64,000 nt of DNA from Desulfomonile sp963700305 (GCA_963700305.1 CAVOXB010000019.1:135992-199991), one strand, 5' to 3'. Shown: positions 26,797-36,640, counted from the stretch's first letter. A program made the numbers and translations. The notes: a model not told the origin generated them from the sequence alone.

Positions 26797-27618
26797 TTGG
26801 AAAAAGTCGGTTTGTTGAACCGAGCGGTCTACGTCAATATATCGCCGAACAGCCAGAGGTGGTCGCGATTTGCCACATTGTTGTATGCGCTTGTGGTACG
26901 AGACATCACCAGTCGATATCGCCGGTCTTCCTTGGGGATGTGGTGGGCTTTCCTTCAGCCCCTCATTTTGATGCTGCTGTTCAATATGTTGCGGGGATTC
27001 GTGAATATTCCCAGCGACGGGATTCCTTACGTGCTTTTCAGCTATGCTGCCCTAGTGCCTTGGACGTTTTTCACCAACGCGGTAGCTGCTTGTGGGCCAA
27101 GCATCACCACCAATGCGGAAGTCATAAAGAAAATTTCCCTTCCGAGGGAGGTTTTTCCGCTTGCATCGGTGACTTCCACGCTATTTGATTTTGCAATGTC
27201 CGGAATTATTCTCGCAGCCATGCTTGTCTGGTTCAAGATTCCGGTGGGCTTGCAGCTCTTGTGGTTGCCCCTGCTGATTGTTTTGATGACGGCGATTTCT
27301 TTTGGCGTGGGCATATTGCTCGCTGGTTTGGGCACTTTTCGGAAGGATTTTATCTTCGCCACTCCATTTCTGACGCAGGCATGGTTGTTTGCCACTCCTG
27401 TCATTTATCCTCTGAGCACTGTGCCGGAACACTGGCGCTCATACTACATGCTGAACCCCATGGTTGGAGTGATTGAGGGATTTCGGAATGTTCTGTTGAA
27501 GTCCGCTCCTCCGGATATGGAGTCCCTGGGATTGTCGGTTCTGACCACGTGCCTGCTGCTTGCCATAGCTTGGCCGGTTTTCCGACGACTTTCCGGTTAT
27601 TTCGCGGATGTCCTGTGA
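26797..27618 (+). CDS. wzm: Polysaccharide export ABC transporter permease (Wzm-like, ABC-2 type)
   Basis: 273 residues, six predicted membrane helices. The cytoplasmic segment LVVRDITSRYRRSSLGMWWA and the later AWLFATPVIYPLSTVPEHWR and YYMLNPMVGVIEGFRNVLL are classic for O-antigen/teichoic-acid exporters of the ABC-2 family. It moves lipid-linked polysaccharide across the inner membrane with the ATPase encoded 6 bases downstream. The start is TTG at 26797; the next in-frame ATG would remove the first helix, so the TTG is preferred. It is the first gene of the surface-polysaccharide cluster running to about 37.7 kb. Confidence 0.9.
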   Translation: MEKVGLLNRAVYVNISPNSQRWSRFATLLYALVVRDITSRYRRSSLGMWWAFLQPLILMLLFNMLRGFVNIPSDGIPYVLFSYAALVPWTFFTNAVAACGPSITTNAEVIKKISLPREVFPLASVTSTLFDFAMSGIILAAMLVWFKIPVGLQLLWLPLLIVLMTAISFGVGILLAGLGTFRKDFIFATPFLTQAWLFATPVIYPLSTVPEHWRSYYMLNPMVGVIEGFRNVLLKSAPPDMESLGLSVLTTCLLLAIAWPVFRRLSGYFADVL

Positions 27619-27624
27619 GGTGAA

Positions 27625-28863
27625 ATGTCCGGCGACGTGGCTATAAAAATAGAAGGCCTCTGGAAACGCTACGGATTGCCTTTGCCTGAATTCTTGACCA
27701 AGGCATGGAACTTGGTTCGCAGCGGTCCCGGGGAAAATGGAGATCGCCGTCCCTGGGCGCTCAAAGACGTGAACCTGGAGATCCGAAAAGGCGAAACCGT
27801 CGGAATAATAGGCCGAAATGGTGCAGGAAAGAGCACTTTGCTGAAAGTGCTCGCCGGTGTTACTACGCCTACCAGGGGCAGGGTGGAGATATACGGCAGG
27901 ATATTCCCAATGATAGAGCTTAATGCCGGTCTCCACTTGGAATTGACAGGCCGCGAAAATGTGAGGCTCCTGGCGGCAGTGATGGGACTGTCTCGCAAAG
28001 AGATCGACGATAAGCTGCCGGATATTGAGGATTTCACGGAGCTTGGAGAGTGGTTCGACAGGCCGGTCAGGATGTACTCCAGCGGCATGTTGGGCCGCTT
28101 GGGATTCGGCGTGGCCGTGAACATACGAAGCGATGTGGTCCTCATAGATGAAACGTTTGCCGTGGGGGACCTGAGATTCCAGAACAAAAGCCTCGCCCGT
28201 GTAAAAGAGATGCGTGAAAGCGGCTGCACAGTGCTTCTTGTGAGTCATAGCCTCGAGACGCTTCAGTTCGTTGCACGCCACGGGATTCTGCTGGAAGATG
28301 GCGCAGTCATAGCCTCCGGAGCAGCCCTGGAAACCATCAACGCTTACGAAACCCTCGTGTTCCGCTCCGAACAGCAGCGCCTGGAGCATAGGATTCAACA
28401 AAGAATCTCGACCGGAGAAGTGAACGGTTTCAGCGCCCGGCTTTACGACAATGATGATCGGACACTTACTGAAATTAGGGCCGGAGAACCGTTCGGGGTG
28501 GAAGTGGATCTTCGTTTAGTCACGATCCCTAAACGTCCGATGTTTTCCTTAGGAATAAGCAATGCCGCTGGAATACTCTGCAAGTCGAATATCGCGGCTG
28601 AAGACGGTATGTCAGATCCCGGACAATCAGATCGTTATCTCTTGAAAGTTTGGTATCCTGAAAACCATCTTTCCAACGGGGCTTACGAGGTGCATTTCGC
28701 GATCAGGGACGAAGAGTCGCCTGAAACCGCGGAGCGAAGAGCCGCTGTCCTGAGTTTTGCAGTCACCGGTCCAGGTCGGGCCAGGGGCATAGTGGCCGGA
28801 AAGTGCTCTTGGCAATTGCTACCCCAGTCTAAACCTGAGAAACTGCCGAATGTAGCTGAATAA
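27625..28863 (+). CDS. wzt: Polysaccharide export ABC transporter ATPase with Wzt C-terminal domain
   Basis: 412 residues. The ATPase half has Walker A GRNGAGKSTLL, signature YSSGMLGRLGF (SSGM form typical of this family), Walker B VVLIDETFAVGD and the H-loop VSHSLE. From about residue 245 a beta-sandwich Wzt-type domain follows (EVNGFSARLYDND ... LSNGAYEVHFAIRDEE), which in O-antigen systems binds the glycan end to select finished chains. It therefore suggests chain-end recognition, plausibly of a methylated cap, given the methyltransferase genes just downstream. GAGGTGA lies 5 bases before the ATG. It pairs with the permease at 26797. Confidence 0.92.
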   Translation: MSGDVAIKIEGLWKRYGLPLPEFLTKAWNLVRSGPGENGDRRPWALKDVNLEIRKGETVGIIGRNGAGKSTLLKVLAGVTTPTRGRVEIYGRIFPMIELNAGLHLELTGRENVRLLAAVMGLSRKEIDDKLPDIEDFTELGEWFDRPVRMYSSGMLGRLGFGVAVNIRSDVVLIDETFAVGDLRFQNKSLARVKEMRESGCTVLLVSHSLETLQFVARHGILLEDGAVIASGAALETINAYETLVFRSEQQRLEHRIQQRISTGEVNGFSARLYDNDDRTLTEIRAGEPFGVEVDLRLVTIPKRPMFSLGISNAAGILCKSNIAAEDGMSDPGQSDRYLLKVWYPENHLSNGAYEVHFAIRDEESPETAERRAAVLSFAVTGPGRARGIVAGKCSWQLLPQSKPEKLPNVAE

Positions 28864-28872
28864 GAGGTCTTC

Positions 28873-29505
28873 ATGTCGGAGAGCGTACAGCATTCCTGGA
28901 GCAGACTAATGAAGTGGCGGACCGAATGTTACAATCGATTCGGGGCCGTGCTCGACCTGCCCATTCTCGCTCCAGGTGAGGCTATTCCAGGGCTATTGCA
29001 GCCAAAAAACGCAGTGCTTGACATAGGCGCCGGGGCTCACAAACCCTTTCGACCTATCCTTGAAAAACTCGGCACAACCTATTTTTCAATGGATACGGAC
29101 CCTGACGGTGATTTTGATTTCCGATCCTTCTCGGATGTGCCCGAGGAAATGCTTTTCGATCTGGTTCTGGCAAATCAGGTGCTGGAACACGTTTCTGTGG
29201 ACGATGCCTTCGCGATGGTCAGCCAAGCCTGCCACAAGTTGTCGCCAGTTGGCGGAATTGTCGTGACTGTTCCCAATGCTGCTCATCCTGTAAGGCAGAG
29301 AGATTGCACTCACATAACTCCGTGGCCGGCGAACGACCTGTACAGTCTCTTACGGAGCGCTGGGTTTGAAGTGGATTCAATGACGCGATACAATAAATTC
29401 CCGCTTACTGAGCATCCTCTGAAGAGATGGATTGTCGAGGTGGTGTGCAAGGAATTCCGGATAGATTGGTGCGACAGCATAATGGCTATCGCCAGAAGAC
29501 GGTAG
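28873..29505 (+). CDS. SAM-dependent methyltransferase (class I)
   Basis: 210 residues. Motif I is NAVLDIGAGAHKPF at about 40-53, with the acidic residue of motif II in YFSMDTDPDGD and a motif IV-like LVLANQVLEHVSVDDA. The fold is the Rossmann-like class I methyltransferase. It follows the Wzt-like gene by 9 bases and precedes a glycosyltransferase-like gene by 6, so it belongs to the polysaccharide operon and probably methylates a sugar or a lipid-linked intermediate. The substrate is not readable. Start ATG preceded by GAGGTCTTC. Confidence 0.8.
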   Translation: MSESVQHSWSRLMKWRTECYNRFGAVLDLPILAPGEAIPGLLQPKNAVLDIGAGAHKPFRPILEKLGTTYFSMDTDPDGDFDFRSFSDVPEEMLFDLVLANQVLEHVSVDDAFAMVSQACHKLSPVGGIVVTVPNAAHPVRQRDCTHITPWPANDLYSLLRSAGFEVDSMTRYNKFPLTEHPLKRWIVEVVCKEFRIDWCDSIMAIARRR

Positions 29506-29511
29506 CCAATT

Positions 29512-30402
29512 ATGAGTTCTACTATCACGATAGACTGCCGAGATTACGATGTTGAAATCCAGCGAAGAATTGCTATGCCCCCGGAAGCACCTCGTTTGGT
29601 CGTGGTTTCAAATCTGCGGAACGCTGCTGCCGCGTCTTTGCTCGATGCATGCTTGGATTCCATAGGGCGTTTCACGCCTGAACCCCACGAAGTGTGGGTC
29701 ATAGACAACAATTCCCCCCAAGCAAACCTCGGCCGGTTGATGGAACGGCCTGGAATAAATATCGCGTTCAACCGTACCGAACCGCTGCCCCCTGAAGCCA
29801 GAGCTCAGGACGCGTCCTGTAATTGTGACCAATTGAATTGGGGGAGTTACGCCAATGCAATCGGGTTGGAAATCGCCGCACGGATAATCGATCCTGAGAC
29901 CCGCTTTCTTATGTCCATGCATATGGACACGCTGGTGTGCCGGTCAGGCTGGGTGTCCTTCCTGAAGGGTAAGCTCGTGAAAGGAATCGCAGCGGCAGGC
30001 GTGCGAATGGACAGGACCCGCACGCCTCAAGGCGTTCTTCACGTCCTGGGTTACATGGTGGACTTTAAAATTTTTCGAAATCTTAACTTGAATTTTTTTC
30101 CGCAGCTGCCCGAATACGACGTTGGTGATCTTGTGACTGTCAGATTGCAAGAGTCCGGATATGATGTCTTTGCGTGTCCAAATACTGTGTGGGAGCCGGA
30201 CCTCGTGCAAGGAATACCAGATTCTTCTCCTCTGAAGACCCTTCATGTAGATCGTGCATTTGATGACGATGGAAATGTGATCTTCCTTCACCTGGGGCGA
30301 GGAATCCGAAGATCTACAGGCGAACATTGCAAGGGCACAAGCGTTGAAGAATGGCTCATGGTTGCCCATGAACTGATTTCGGAAGCGGATTGCGGCAAGT
30401 GA
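29512..30402 (+). CDS. Family 2-like glycosyltransferase (GT-A fold)
   Basis: 296 residues. The N-terminal strand-loop pattern (PRLVVVSNLRNAAAASLLDACLDS, EVWVIDNNSP) is that of GT-A rhamnosyltransferase-like enzymes. A DxD-like element occurs in FLMSMHMDTLVC at about 127. The rest is less conserved (GVRMDRTRTPQG, GYDVFACPNTVWEP). It probably adds a sugar to the growing polysaccharide; donor and acceptor are unknown. Tight spacing to the preceding methyltransferase gene puts it in the same operon. A family A repeat directly follows. Confidence 0.7.
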   Translation: MSSTITIDCRDYDVEIQRRIAMPPEAPRLVVVSNLRNAAAASLLDACLDSIGRFTPEPHEVWVIDNNSPQANLGRLMERPGINIAFNRTEPLPPEARAQDASCNCDQLNWGSYANAIGLEIAARIIDPETRFLMSMHMDTLVCRSGWVSFLKGKLVKGIAAAGVRMDRTRTPQGVLHVLGYMVDFKIFRNLNLNFFPQLPEYDVGDLVTVRLQESGYDVFACPNTVWEPDLVQGIPDSSPLKTLHVDRAFDDDGNVIFLHLGRGIRRSTGEHCKGTSVEEWLMVAHELISEADCGK

Positions 30403-30435
30403 GGCAAGCATTCAGCCTCTGTGCATGAGAAAAGC

Positions 30436-30505
30436 TGTGGGGCAGGCTTTCCAGCCTGCCGTTATTGGTTTTTAGGACTGGCAGGCTGGAAAGCCTGCCC
30501 CACAA
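30436..30505. repeat. Nested palindromic repeat, family A copy 3
   Basis: Arms GTGGGGCAGGCTTTCCAGCC (30437 onward) and GGCTGGAAAGCCTGCCCCAC (to 30503) are perfect complements, each also a hairpin. It sits within the polysaccharide cluster, between the GT-A gene and a methyltransferase gene. Confidence 0.85.
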
Positions 30506-30634
30506 AAAACGGGCAGTCCCAGGATGAATAGAGAATTGCTCTATGTTGTGGCGCTCAACGCACCTGTCGGTGATTCCCGGCAGGTGTCATACGTTTTATA
30601 GCGAACGGCACGAAGCCTGACGAAGCGAGCGCAA

Positions 30635-31369
30635 ATGGAAGACAATCCAAAAGGTCATTTCTCCCGAATTTCCCTTGATGCCGGTTCGTTTGCGGGCAGT
30701 CTCGGGTTTTCGTTGCGACGCCACTATGTGGACGACTTTCATTTTCGTCATGTGCCCGATTTGCCTCGGGGGTCGCTTGTGCTGGACCTTGCCGGCAACC
30801 GACTTAGTAAAAGGGGCTCCTTTGATATTGAGCGCTATGATTTGAGCGTGCTGTATGCGAATTTGTCCTCTGCAAAGCGACCGGACGTACAGGCATCGGC
30901 AGAATCTTTGCCGTTCACGGAAACCGTTTTCGATGCGGTAATTTGTTCGGAGATGCTCGAACATGTGATAGATCCGCGGCCCGTGCTCGAAGAGATCCGA
31001 CGCGTTATGAAACCAAACGGAATATTGTTGATATCCGTTCCTTTTCTTGTCCGCATTCATGGCGATCCTTACGATTACGGGCGATACACGGATTTCTACT
31101 GGAAAGAGACTCTGGAGAGCATCGGATTCGATGGAATCATTATAGAGAAACAAGGTCTCTTCTGGAGCGTCATGGCGGATATGCTGCGGGAATGGCTTTA
31201 CTTTAAGGCGTCAAACTTCAAGAGCGGATTCTTGGTATCATTGTTGGGCGCAATTGTGAGTGCTGGAAAAAACACTGCAGTGAGGTGGGACTTCAACAGC
31301 GTTATAAGTAAGAGTCCGGTTCTGAGCAGCTACACTTCAGGATTTGGCATTAAGGCGACAAAAATATGA
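30635..31369 (+). CDS. SAM-dependent methyltransferase (Methyltransf_11 type)
   Basis: 244 residues. A methyltransferase core is visible: LVLDLAGNRLS (motif I, degenerate G-rich loop), AESLPFTETVFDAVICSEML (motif with acidic end) and EHVIDPRPVLEEIRRVMKPNG followed by ILLISVPF. Tyr/Asp-rich HGDPYDYGRYT follows, common in sugar or lipid-linked methyltransferases. A hydrophobic stretch near 210 (SGFLVSLLGAIVSAG) may touch the membrane. Its stop overlaps the ATG of the next glycosyltransferase gene (ATGA at 31366-31369), indicating coupled translation. Confidence 0.78.
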   Translation: MEDNPKGHFSRISLDAGSFAGSLGFSLRRHYVDDFHFRHVPDLPRGSLVLDLAGNRLSKRGSFDIERYDLSVLYANLSSAKRPDVQASAESLPFTETVFDAVICSEMLEHVIDPRPVLEEIRRVMKPNGILLISVPFLVRIHGDPYDYGRYTDFYWKETLESIGFDGIIIEKQGLFWSVMADMLREWLYFKASNFKSGFLVSLLGAIVSAGKNTAVRWDFNSVISKSPVLSSYTSGFGIKATKI

Positions 31370-33364
31370 CCAAACGGAAAGTATTCTTAACCGGTGGGGA
31401 TGATATAGGCTGGGCAGTGGACGAAGATATGAAACTAGCCCGTGAAGCTTTATCACCGGAAGTCGATCTGGTGGATCTCGAACAATCGGAAATCGTGCAT
31501 GCCGTTTGGTGGCAAGGCCTCCTTATGTGGCCCCTGGAAAAATTATCAGGCAAACGGATCATTTGCCACGTGCCTGGAGAACCCTTCAGATATTTCACAG
31601 TCACTGAACATCGCAAGGCGCGAGGAATTGTGGGTGCATGGATCACCCGCACACGGCAGGCACTGGAACAGTTTAGGGCTGTGGGAGTCGACTCAGTTTT
31701 GATTCCTTACCTGGTTGACGTGAAAACCTTTAGACCAATGGAAAAGGACGATCCTTCACTTAAGCTCTTCAGGGAAGAGTGGAAACTGCCCAAAGATGCC
31801 TATCTGGTAGGCAGTTTCCAGCGCGACACAGAGGGGTCTGATCTGGTAAGCCCGAAGCTCGTGAAGGGGCCGGACTTGTTTCTGGAAGTTCTTTTGGGGC
31901 TGCGCAAACGAGGCGCGGCTGTTCACGCGGTTCTTGCTGGGCCGCGTCGTCACTGGATTGTGAGAAGACTCCAGGAAGAGGGCGTTCCCTTTACGTACAT
32001 CGGAAAGCCTTCTGATAGTGATGATATAGGGTTTAATTCGCTTCCGCGTTCTACGCTGAACATTTTGTACAACCTTATAGATTTGTACATCGTTGCGAGC
32101 CGTTCCGAAGGCGGCCCTCACGCGATTCTCGAAGCTGCTGCATCGCGCTGCAAGATAATAAGCACTCCCGTAGGAATGGCCCCGGATGTGCTACAAGCTG
32201 GCAGCATTTTTAAACGCCCGGCGAAGCGGTAAGAATTGTTTTGGATGATTTCTCTCATGGAGCTCTGACCCGAGCGGTAGGCCCCAATTACAACTGCGTG
32301 CAGGAGAAGCACAGACCTGAATGCGTGCAGCATTTGTTTCGCGCCGTTTACGATAAAGCTGATTCAATCAAGCCTTTTATTGGAGACAAATTGACAGGCA
32401 AAACCACGGCAGAAACCGGCTCCGCAGCCACTACCGAAAGTCCCAGTCGGCTCACGATAGGGCTTTGGCATAGCTTCTTCAAACCACCTTATGGCGGTGG
32501 AAATCAGTTCATGCTTGGCCTGAAGAAGGCTTTTCAGAAATTTGACCTGGAAATTCGCGAAAATGAACTGCAAGAAGGCATAGACGCTTACGTGCTAAAT
32601 TCCATTCACTTTGACGTGGAAAGATTCCTGGATTTCAGCCGCAAGCACAGGCTGAACGTGATCCATAGAATCGACGGCCCCATCCATCTGATTCGAGGTT
32701 ATGACCGCGAAAAAGATGAGCTGTGCTTTCAACTCAACACCCAGTTCGCTTCCGGGACGGTCCTGCAGTCGGCCTGGACATATCAGAGAATAGTCGAAAT
32801 GGGCTACAATCCTGTTAATCCGATAATCATCCACAACGCAGTGGATTCGGAGATATTTCATTCCCGTGGAAGGATTCCCTTTGATCCGAATCGTAAAATA
32901 AGGCTCATCGCCTCCAGTTGGTCCAATAATCCCAGAAAGGGCGGCCCAACGTACAGAATGGATCGAAAAGAACCTGGACTGGAATCGCTTTGAATTCACT
33001 TTCGTGGGAAACGTGTCGGAAAAATTCGAGCGTGCGAGACATATTCCGCCAGTCTCATCCGAAGAGCTGTCAGACTTGCTGCCGCGAGCACGATATATGT
33101 ATTACTGCGAGCAGAAACGACCCGTGCTCCAATGCCCTCATAGAAGCTATGGCATGCGGCCTGCCCGCTCTATATATAAATGACGGAGGCCACCCGGAGC
33201 TGGTCGGTTTTGGCGGGCTGCCCTTTGAAAACGAAGAGGAGATCTTCCCTCAGCTGGAGAAGCTGGTGGATGACTATGAAAGCTTCCAGAGGATGATAGT
33301 CGTTTCCGCAATGGAAGACGTGGCCGGAAAATACCTTGCCTTGATCCGGGAAGCTGTCCAATGA
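31366..33364 (+). CDS. Tandem double family 4-like glycosyltransferase, three frameshifts
   Basis: About 665 residues if the frames are joined. The first GT-B unit (residues 1-320) shows HVPGEPFRYFTV, LIPYLVDVKTFRP, VKGPDLFLEVLLGL, VASRSEGGPHAILEAAASRC and IISTPVGMAPDVL. Past a break near 32215 (CCC run) it continues GEAVRIVLDD into a linker, then a second GT-B unit: SPSRLTIGLWHSFF with PYGGGNQFM, HRIDGPIHLIRG, IIHNAVDSEIFH, LIASSWSNNPRKG. Breaks near 32940 and 33095 are followed by ITASRNDPCSNALIEAMACG and LPALYINDGGHPELVG. Each unit ends in the family 4 'E-x-x-x-x-x-x-E' type donor site. A two-headed enzyme adding two sugars is the simplest reading. The alternative is two genes whose boundary was lost to a frameshift near 32215-32400. 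It is coupled by ATGA overlaps on both sides. Confidence 0.72.
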
Positions 33365-34470
33365 GCGTGAACCTGGTTCTTTTTTTCACTAGAGGCGTCT
33401 CGTTGCGCACATGGGCCATGATGGGAATGCTCGACAGAGAAGTCGCCATATACAGACGATTAATGGAGCACGACTTTCAGGTTTCATTTATCACGTACGG
33501 AGACGCCTCGGACTTGAATTACGGGGAAAAGTTGCCGGGAATTCGCGTGCTCTGCAATGAGGCCTCTTTGCCTCCTGAACAATATGAGGCGGAGCTTTTG
33601 ACAATCCACTCCAGGGCTCTGGAGGACTGTCACGTCATCAAAACCAATCAATCCAATGGCGCAGAGTTTGCCCTGGATGCGGCTCTCGCGTTCAAACCAC
33701 TCGTGGCACGGTGCGGATACATGTGGTCTCTAAATTGGGAGCGGGAATTCGGGTACGATTCCTCAGAAGCGCGGCATGCTAGAAGCGTGGAAGAAGAAGT
33801 GTTCAGCGAAGCGGACAAGGTAGTGGTCACAACAGATGCAATGCGCTCGAACATTATTCGGCGAATTCCGCAGGCTAAGGACAAGGTCCAAGTGATCCCT
33901 AATTATGTGGACACGGACCTGTTCAGGCCCTACAACACGCCCAGGGAGGAAAACTCCTTGATATTCGTGGGCCGCATCGCCCCTGAGAAGAACCTCGAAG
34001 CCCTCTTGACCGCAGTTTCCAAACTGCCGGTCTTCTTGACGCTCATAGGCGAAGGAAGGCTTCGCCCGGAATTGCAAAGCCGTTTTTCCGACCTTGGCGG
34101 TCGTGTCACATGGGAAGGCAATATTCCTAATTCGCAGCTCCCGGATTTCTTCAATCGTTCCGAAATATTCATATTGCCGTCGCTGTACGAAGGACATCCC
34201 AAAACCCTGATCGAAGCCATGGCCTGCGGCATGCCATCCATTGGCGCGGATTCGCCTGGAATAAGGGAAATCATACGCCATCGAGAAAATGGTTATTTGT
34301 GCGGCACGGATGCAGAGGCCATAAGAAGATCAATTCACGTGCTTATAGAACATCCGGACTTGAGACAAAAGTTGGGCGAGAAGGCCCACGAACTGGCGCT
34401 TGGTGAATATTCACTTAACAGTGTTTTGGAGCTTGAAAAGGCATTGCTGTTGGAGGCTACGAGAAGGTAA
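33361..34470 (+). CDS. Family 4 glycosyltransferase
   Basis: 369 residues, intact. GT-B fold with the donor-binding half from about 185: VIPNYVDTDLFRP, LIFVGRIAPEKNLEALL, TLIGEGRLRPELQS, GNIPNSQLPDFFNRSEIFIL, PSLYEGHPKTLIEAMACGMP (E-x7-E motif) and IREIIRHRENGYL. The N-terminal half is variable and holds the acceptor site. It transfers a sugar from a nucleotide donor to the polysaccharide intermediate. ATG overlaps the preceding stop (ATGA) and its own stop overlaps the next ATG (TAATG), so translation is coupled across three genes. Confidence 0.88.
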   Translation: MSVNLVLFFTRGVSLRTWAMMGMLDREVAIYRRLMEHDFQVSFITYGDASDLNYGEKLPGIRVLCNEASLPPEQYEAELLTIHSRALEDCHVIKTNQSNGAEFALDAALAFKPLVARCGYMWSLNWEREFGYDSSEARHARSVEEEVFSEADKVVVTTDAMRSNIIRRIPQAKDKVQVIPNYVDTDLFRPYNTPREENSLIFVGRIAPEKNLEALLTAVSKLPVFLTLIGEGRLRPELQSRFSDLGGRVTWEGNIPNSQLPDFFNRSEIFILPSLYEGHPKTLIEAMACGMPSIGADSPGIREIIRHRENGYLCGTDAEAIRRSIHVLIEHPDLRQKLGEKAHELALGEYSLNSVLELEKALLLEATRR

Positions 34471-35226
34471 TGGCGCAAACATTTCTAACGCGCTTGATCA
34501 AAGCACTAATGGAACCGTTGCTGGCTAGACTTCCCAACAATGAGCTACGGAGTCTGCTTTTCTCCACGACCAAGAATCGCGGAATCGCTGTCCCCGGCTG
34601 ACGCATTGAGATTTCTTTTCGAACTGGATGCCGCTCTTTATCCCTTGCAGGGATGGATGTCCGTGGCTTACGGCGGCGGAGCTCATACAAAGCATCGGCA
34701 TACGAAGTATCACGACTTTTTCGTGAACAGGATAAAAATCGACGAGCGAGTTCTAGACATCGGGTGCGGAATAGGAGCACTGTCATATGATGTTGCCCAA
34801 AGATCCGGGGCTTATGTCGAAGGGATTGACCTGAGCCCGGAAAATATCTCCACTGCTCGTGCGAAGTCCTCTCATCCGAATGTGAGTTACGAAAACGGAG
34901 ACGTGCTCAAGACCCCCTTGAATGGGCCTTTCGACGCTGTAATTCTCTCGAATGTATTGGAGCACCTTGAGCATAGAGCTCAGTTCCTGCGTCGCGTCAT
35001 TGAAACTGCCAAACCGGGTAGGATCCTGTTACGAGTGCCGTTGTTCGAGCGCGACTGGCGAGTGCCTCTGAAGGCTGAACTTGGCATTGATTACCGGCTT
35101 GACCCGACTCATTTCACAGAATACACGCTGGAGAGTTTCGCAGAGGAAATGGAAGAGGCCGCACTGAAAATTACTCACCAGGAAGTTCGCTGGGGAGAGA
35201 TATGGGCTGAAGCGGTCCCATGCTGA
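34470..35226 (+). CDS. SAM-dependent methyltransferase, one frameshift near the 5' end
   Basis: About 252 residues. The ATG at 34470 overlaps the preceding TAA. The first 36 residues (ALMEPLLARLPNNELRSLLF) are in one frame. From about 34575 the second frame gives ESLSPADALRFLFELDAALY, then RVLDIGCGIGALSYDVA (motif I), VEGIDLSPENI (motif II), YENGDVLKTP, FDAVILSNVLEHLEH and LLRVPLFERDW. It is a class I methyltransferase of the polysaccharide cluster, most likely acting on a sugar. A shorter start at 34540 would avoid the break but lacks the coupling. An indel error in AAGAATCGCGG is likely. Confidence 0.75.
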
Positions 35227-35248
35227 TCCTCACATCGTGTACAGTCTA

Positions 35249-35427
35249 GGATCGGCAGGATGCCGGTCCTGCTGTGCGCTGTTTCGCACCTGGCAGTGAC
35301 ATGGTTCGGCCTTTGCGAGTGCGAGCGAGAATGAATGGCTGATCCTACCCGGACTTGATCCGGGGCCCGGATTATGGATTCCTGCCTTCGCAGGAATGAC
35401 GAGGAAACAGACATTATTTTCGGCAAC
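35249..35427. repeat. Two dispersed repeats: family C hairpin and family D copy 2
   Basis: At 35249-35272 GGATCGGCAGGATGCCGGTCC forms a hairpin of the type seen at 50973-51017. At 35346-35427 is a near copy of the repeat at 315-400: CCGGACTTGATCCGGGG, GATTCCTGCCTTCGCAGG and GACGAGGAAACAGACATT. It lies just before a glycosyltransferase gene, as copy 1 lies just before the cytochrome gene. Confidence 0.75.
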
Positions 35428-35444
35428 TTCTACAAGAGCAGGTT

Positions 35445-36438
35445 ATGGTCTGCATGAGTCATCCAAAGGTAACAGTGCTGATGTCGGTATTCAACGATCA
35501 GGGATATCTGGCTCAGGCTGTTGAAAGTATTTTGAATCAGAGTTTTGGTGATTTTGAGTTCCTTATCATTGATGACGGCTCCACGGAGCCTTTGGAAGCG
35601 CTGAATTCCATTTCCGACTCTAGGATAGTCGTCCACAGGCAAGAAAACATCGGGCTGACTCGCTCTTTGAATAAAGGAATTAAGCTTGCGGTGGGCGAAT
35701 TCATAGCGAGGATGGACGCGGATGATGTAAGCGAGCCTCAACGGCTTGAAGCCCAAATCGCAGAGTTGGAATCCCACCCCCAAGTAGACTTGGTGGGATC
35801 GTTCTTCGACATTGTTGATTGTGAAGGAAGGCTTATTGAAAGAAAAGAATTGATAACCGATCCGATTTACAGATTATGGCGACTTCAATTCCACAATAAT
35901 TACGGTCACGGGACCGTGATGTTCAGAAAAAGGGCCGTCGCGGACATAGGGATGTACAGACGAAAATCTTCTGTACACTCAAGACTTCGATCTGTGGTCC
36001 CGGCTTTCGCAAAAAGATAACACAAGTGTCATTCCGGAAGTACTGTACATTTACAGACTAATCCAGGATGGCCAACAGGCATCGGTGAAGAATTACGATG
36101 CGCAGCTTGCTACAGCGATAGACATAAGTAATAGGAGCTTAAGGGCATGCAATACCGCGCTCAGTGAGAATGGTTGCGAGGAAGTTCGGGCGCTGTACTG
36201 GAAATTCCAGTTGGAGAGTGTCACCTCGTGTGGAATCGAATCGGTTTTGCCGACTCTTCATGGTTTTTGCAAGCGCTACGGAATAAATGGAGATGAAAAA
36301 AGAAGACTGATCTCAAAGGTAGAGGCTGACATTTTGGACGAGCTGGAAAGAAATAAAGATATATCGTCTGTCGAAAAGGAAAAGCTGGCTTCAGGCTTTT
36401 GTATCAGGCGAGGACCGGTCAACCATGCCAATAGTTGA
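35445..36438 (+). CDS. Family 2 glycosyltransferase, one frameshift
   Basis: About 330 residues over two frames. The N-terminus is a standard GT2 catalytic domain: PKVTVLMSVFNDQGYLAQAV, FLIIDDGSTEPLEAL, NIGLTRSLNKGIKLAVGEFI, then ARMDADDVSEPQRLEAQ (DxDD metal site), then NNYGHGTVMFRKR. The break near 35955 (a run of four A) is followed by the expected LLYTQDFDLWSRLS and a C-terminal helical part (SVKNYDAQLATAI onward) to 36438. It transfers a sugar to the polysaccharide. ATG at 35445 or 35454 is possible; GAGCAGG before 35445 favours the first. All GT2 motifs are present. Confidence 0.8.
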
Positions 36439-36571
36439 GAAATATGTTGAAGTTACAAAAAATCTCTTTTATCATGAAGAGTTAGGATGTGTGAATTGCA
36501 GCGAATTGGGCTTCAAACAAGAAGGATGCGCCGAGTGGGCGAGATTCACCAGTGAGAAGCCAAATAAATGA
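36425..36571 (+). CDS. Short ORF (48 residues), cysteine-containing, uncertain
   Basis: 48 codons overlapping the end of the GT2 gene by 14 bases. The sequence (MPIVEKYVEVTKNLFYHEEL, then GCVNCSEL) contains a CVNC pair and a later GCAEWARF, suggestive of a small metal-binding protein. A family B12/zinc ribbon identity cannot be claimed. It may be a real gene coupled to the GT2 gene or chance; the ribosome site is weak. Confidence 0.3.
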   Translation: MPIVEKYVEVTKNLFYHEELGCVNCSELGFKQEGCAEWARFTSEKPNK

Positions 36572-36640
36572 AGCTGACCTGCCGAAATCTGGCAGAACAC
36601 GGCAGTTTTCGCTGGAGTCGATGTTCAGGAGAATGAAGCC

